7,807 nucleotides of DNA from Acidobacteriota bacterium. GTDB lineage: Bacteria; Actinomycetota; Acidimicrobiia; Acidimicrobiales; UBA8190. The notes under the pieces are model-generated. The model worked only from the letters and a program-made list of their open reading frames with translations. It was not told the DNA's origin and ran no database searches. The stretch lies in assembly GCA_028872975.1 (NCBI GenBank), contig JAGWNV010000111.1:1-7807 (forward strand), given 5' to 3'. The position numbers and the translations under genes are program-made. Shown one piece after another: positions 5,030 through 7,807 of this stretch. The stretch's first letter is position 1, and the number at the start of each line of letters is the position of its first letter.

Positions 5030-7219
5030 TCAGTGCGAGAAGCGGACGTGGGGAAGGACCCGGTCGAGCCACGCCGGCCGGTGCCAGATGCGATGGCGGC
5101 CCAACCGCAACAGGACCGGCACCAGCACCAGGCGGGCCACGAAGGCGTCGAAGGCGACGGCGAGGGCCAGGATGACACCCATCTCCTTCGGGGCGAGCGG
5201 GCCCGAGAGGGCGAAGGTCAGGAACACGGCGATCATCACCGCTGCGGCGGAGAGGACGACCCGGCCGGAGGTCGCCACCGAGCCGGTCATGGCGTGCTCG
5301 GGATCGGGGTGCGTCTCGTAGCGCTCCTTCGCCGCCGACAGGAGGAACAGGGTGTAGTCCATGGCGACGCCGAAGACCATGGCCCCGAAGAACAGCGGGC
5401 CCCAGGCGTCGACGAAGCCTTGAGGTGCGAAGCCGAGGAGGCCGGCCAGGTGGCCGTCCTGGAAGATCAGCCTGGCGACCCCGAAGGCCGCCGCCACCGA
5501 CAGGGCGGTCACGGCGACCCCGGCGGCGGCGACGAGGGGCGCACCGAGGGCCACGAGCAGGAGCAGGAAGCCCAGCGCGGCGAGCACCCCGAACACGAGC
5601 GGCGTGCGGCTCGAGAGGGCGTGCTGCAGGTCGTGGTTCTCGGCGGCGGCGCCGCCGACCAGGCTCCCGGGCAGGGCGTGACGGAGGCGATCGACGGTGG
5701 CCCCGGTGGCAGCGGTGGAGGGGCCCGTCGCCGGCACCACCTGGTCGAGCGTCCAGCCACCCGACGTCGGCCCGGGCATCACGGCGGCGACGCCTCGGAC
5801 ATGGGCGAGGGTGCGCAGGGCGGCGGGCTCCCGGGCGGCGGGCACGAGGACCTGGAGGGTGCCCGGGGCGCCCGGTCCGAAGGCGCGGGTGACCTGTGCG
5901 TAGCCGACCCGGGCGTTGGCCGACGCCGGCACGACGGTGATCGAGGGCATGGAGGTGCGAAGACCCACCACGGGCGCGGCGGCCAGGAGGAGTATCCCGA
6001 GCGCCGCCAGCGCGGCCGGCACGGGGTGACGCCAGAGGACCCGGCCCCACCCGTGCAGGCGCGCCTCGAGCGCGTGCCCGTGCGGGTGGTCACCGGCCCG
6101 GGCCCGGCCCGGCATCCGGAGCCGGCCGGCGTCGATCCGGGATCCCAGGCGGCCGAGCACGGCCGGCAGGAGCGTCAGGGTGGCGGCGAGCACCGCCACC
6201 ACGGCGAGCATGATGCCGAGCGCCATCGACCGGAACGCCGGGCTCGGCACGAGCAGGATGGCGGCGAGCGAGGCGAGGACGGTGAGGGCGGAGAACGCCA
6301 CTGCCTTCCCGGCCGTGGCCATGGTCTCGGCCACCGCCTCGACGACCCCGTCGGGGTGGGCCCGGTCGGCGCCACGGCGGTGCAGGGCGGAGCGGAACCG
6401 CACCACCAGGAAGAGCGCGTAGTCGATGCCCAGGGCGAGGGCGAACATCAGGGCGAAGTTGAGGGCCCATATCGACACGGGGGCAATCCTGTCGGCGAGC
6501 ACGAGGGCCCCGGCGGCGACGAGGAGGCCGACCATCGTGAGCATGAGCGGGAGCCCGGCGGCGACGAGACTGCCGAAGGCGACGGCGAGGATGGCAAGCG
6601 TCACCGGCCACGACAGCAGTTCCGACCGCATCATGGCGGAGTGGTTCGCCGAGTTGAAGTCGGCCCACAAGGCGCTGTCCCCCGTCAGCGTGGTGCTGAC
6701 CTCGGTCGTGCCGGCCCGCGAGACGGGACCGGCGAGCCGTTCGGCCGCCGCCACCATGGCGTTCGGATCGGCGGCGGCCCCGGCGGTGACGATGCCGGTG
6801 CGCCCGTCGGCCGAGATGGTGAGCCCCGGCTGCGGAGCCACCACCGTCGAGACCCGGTGGTCGGCGCGCAGAAGGGAGGTGACCCGCGAGATCACCCTCC
6901 GGGCCTCGGGGTCGGTGGCGAGCGGCCCGCGGCGGTCGACGACGACGACCTGGAGGGCACTGGCTCCGAGCCCCGAAAAATCACGCTGGATGAGGGCGCG
7001 AGCCGCCACTGACTGGCTGGTCGAGTCCTGCCAGCCCGCTCCCGCCAACGCCGACTGCACGCGGGGAGCGAAGAAGCCGAAGACGAGGACCACCGCCGCC
7101 CAGGCCACGAGCACCACCCGCAGGTGGGTGGCCGTCCAGGCCCCCAGGCGGGCCATGGCCCCGGAGCGGAGGGGCGGCACCTCCGACGGGGCGGTCTCGG
7201 CGTCGGGGAAAGAGGTCAC
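5030..7219 (-). CDS. MMPL/RND-family membrane transporter
   Basis: A 729-residue inner-membrane protein with the two-fold repeat of MMPL transporters, which export lipids or other hydrophobic compounds using proton-motive force. The first membrane helix is at about 34-53 (VVLVAWAAVVLVFGFF). An extracytoplasmic domain follows (about 54-200), then a helix bundle (about 203-355), a second lone helix (about 400-420), a second outer domain (about 421-538) and a second bundle (about 540-705). The paired Asp-Tyr residues of the proton relay are intact: D266-Y267 in GIDYALFLVVRF and D621-Y622 in MDYTLFLLSAAKE. GKAVAFSALTVLASL (304-318) and SGRVVLSAAAVMIAVF (651-666) are the matching helices after each. 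The GTG at 7219 has GAAGGGA (7226-7232) 6 bases upstream; an internal ATG (residue 22) is a weaker alternative. It lies 49 bases after the TauE/SafE-type gene on the same strand, so co-transcription is likely. The cargo is unknown. It is shorter than mycobacterial MmpL proteins and closer to the general actinobacterial MMPL group. Confidence 0.93.
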   Translation of the reverse strand: MTSFPDAETAPSEVPPLRSGAMARLGAWTATHLRVVLVAWAAVVLVFGFFAPRVQSALAGAGWQDSTSQSVAARALIQRDFSGLGASALQVVVVDRRGPLATDPEARRVISRVTSLLRADHRVSTVVAPQPGLTISADGRTGIVTAGAAADPNAMVAAAERLAGPVSRAGTTEVSTTLTGDSALWADFNSANHSAMMRSELLSWPVTLAILAVAFGSLVAAGLPLMLTMVGLLVAAGALVLADRIAPVSIWALNFALMFALALGIDYALFLVVRFRSALHRRGADRAHPDGVVEAVAETMATAGKAVAFSALTVLASLAAILLVPSPAFRSMALGIMLAVVAVLAATLTLLPAVLGRLGSRIDAGRLRMPGRARAGDHPHGHALEARLHGWGRVLWRHPVPAALAALGILLLAAAPVVGLRTSMPSITVVPASANARVGYAQVTRAFGPGAPGTLQVLVPAAREPAALRTLAHVRGVAAVMPGPTSGGWTLDQVVPATGPSTAATGATVDRLRHALPGSLVGGAAAENHDLQHALSSRTPLVFGVLAALGFLLLLVALGAPLVAAAGVAVTALSVAAAFGVARLIFQDGHLAGLLGFAPQGFVDAWGPLFFGAMVFGVAMDYTLFLLSAAKERYETHPDPEHAMTGSVATSGRVVLSAAAVMIAVFLTFALSGPLAPKEMGVILALAVAFDAFVARLVLVPVLLRLGRHRIWHRPAWLDRVLPHVRFSH

Positions 7220-7268
7220 GGGGTGTCCCTTCGGTGCGGGTCGGTCGGCGAGGCGGGGTCGGTAGGGC

Positions 7269-7807
7269 TCAGAGATGCGTGAGGCTGCGGACGAGCGTGT
7301 AGATGGCCACAGCCACCAGCAGGACGCTGAAGGCGCGGGCGCTCTGTCGGGGCCGGACGACCCCGGTCACCTTCGACCCCAGTGCAGAGGCGGCGATGGC
7401 CGCTGCCGCGAACACGCCGACGACGGCCCAGTCGACGTGCGCCGGCGTGCCGACCCGGGCGGCCAGGGCGGCACCGCTGTTCACGGCGATGACGAGCAGC
7501 GACGTGGCCACGGCCGTCGCCATGTCGAACCCCATCACGAGCACGAGGGCCGGCACGACGACGAAACCGCCACCGACGCCGAAGAACCCGGTCAGGAGTC
7601 CCACCCCGGTGGCGGTGAGGACCAGGACAGGGACGCTGCGCCGCATGCCGCCGGCGGCGGTGGACGGGACGACGTGGCCGGTTGGCCCCGCCACGGAGGG
7701 GCCGGCCCCCGCCGTGACCGGAGCCCGTTCCCGGCCGGCACGCAGGAACATGGCTCCGGCCGCCACGAGCATGAGCACCGAGAACCCGGTCAAGAGGCCC
7801 GACTGCG
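7269..7807 (-). CDS. TauE/SafE-family sulfite/anion permease, C-terminal part (5' end outside window)
   Basis: The frame is open from the right edge to a TGA at 7269. It gives 178 residues of what is usually a protein of about 250-300, so the N-terminal half is missing. Several hydrophobic helices are visible: residues about 7-21, 58-76, 82-92, 97-117, 126-143 and 158-172. The glycine-rich repeat signature of the family is present in its second copy, GLLTGFFGVGGGFVVVPALV (69-88), followed by MATAVATSLLVIAVNSGAALAA. A Pro/Gly/Ala-rich loop (about 24-52) joins the two halves. Members export sulfite, sulfoacetate or similar organo-sulfur anions, but many have no known substrate, so the specificity is left open. 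An internal TTG at 7793 is not the true start, because the coding frame continues upstream of it. The MMPL gene follows 49 bases downstream on the same strand. Confidence 0.88.
   Translation of the reverse strand, partial: QSGLLTGFSVLMLVAAGAMFLRAGRERAPVTAGAGPSVAGPTGHVVPSTAAGGMRRSVPVLVLTATGVGLLTGFFGVGGGFVVVPALVLVMGFDMATAVATSLLVIAVNSGAALAARVGTPAHVDWAVVGVFAAAAIAASALGSKVTGVVRPRQSARAFSVLLVAVAIYTLVRSLTHL

Noticed and set aside
3894..6050. Long minus-strand open frame continuous with the acyltransferase, suggesting a 1200-residue fusion protein
   Set aside because: The added part is Arg/Pro/Gly-rich shadow sequence antisense to or out of frame with DUF488, the DUF3565 gene and MMPL. The acyltransferase has its own ribosome-binding site and family-typical start at 3893.
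5033..7012. Very long plus-strand open frame opposite the MMPL gene
   Set aside because: It is rich in Gly, His, Glu and Arg with no domain pattern, which is the expected antisense shadow of a GC-rich gene. The minus-strand frame has clear membrane helices and the Asp-Tyr motifs.

Overview
The window is very GC-rich DNA with the strong third-position G/C bias of a high-GC actinobacterium. Several genes start at, or within a few bases of, a predicted transcription start placed just after a TAnnnT -10 box (leaderless style). There is also a WS/DGAT-type acyltransferase and an F420/PPOX-class flavoprotein. An actinobacterium, possibly of the Acidimicrobiia type, fits best; this placement is inference. 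No tRNA, rRNA, CRISPR array, insertion sequence or phage gene was seen.

Layout. Bases 1-924 (minus, cut by the left edge) encode a secreted lactonase-like beta-propeller protein. A 181-bp divergent control region with tandem and inverted GTnACG repeats separates it from a plus-strand pair at 1106-1961: an ECF sigma factor and a small soluble zinc-type anti-sigma factor. Next comes a plus-strand PPOX-class (probably F420-dependent) oxidoreductase at 2014-2463. It runs tail-to-tail into, and overlaps by 25 bp, a minus-strand WS/DGAT acyltransferase at 2439-3893. A 259-bp regulatory or unassigned stretch (3894-4152) follows. Then comes a minus-strand DUF488 gene back-to-back with a plus-strand DUF3565-DUF1971 fusion gene (about 4546-5007). 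The right third is a minus-strand pair: a TauE/SafE-type anion permease cut by the right edge, followed by an MMPL/RND transporter.

How the parts may work together. The sigma/anti-sigma pair is a self-contained signalling switch. The anti-sigma protein has exactly three cysteines, at the positions that matter in the redox sensor RsrA. The divergently placed secreted propeller protein is a candidate target, and a weak ECF-like promoter lies upstream of the acyltransferase. The acyltransferase and the MMPL protein both belong to families that handle lipids in actinobacteria, but nothing ties them into one pathway here.

Most of the window is ordinary chromosomal content. The most unusual spot is the DUF488/DUF3565 divergent junction (about 4510-4572). 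Neither reading frame has an acceptable ATG/GTG/TTG at its homology-predicted start, yet -10-like boxes sit at leaderless distance from AUC and ACG codons.
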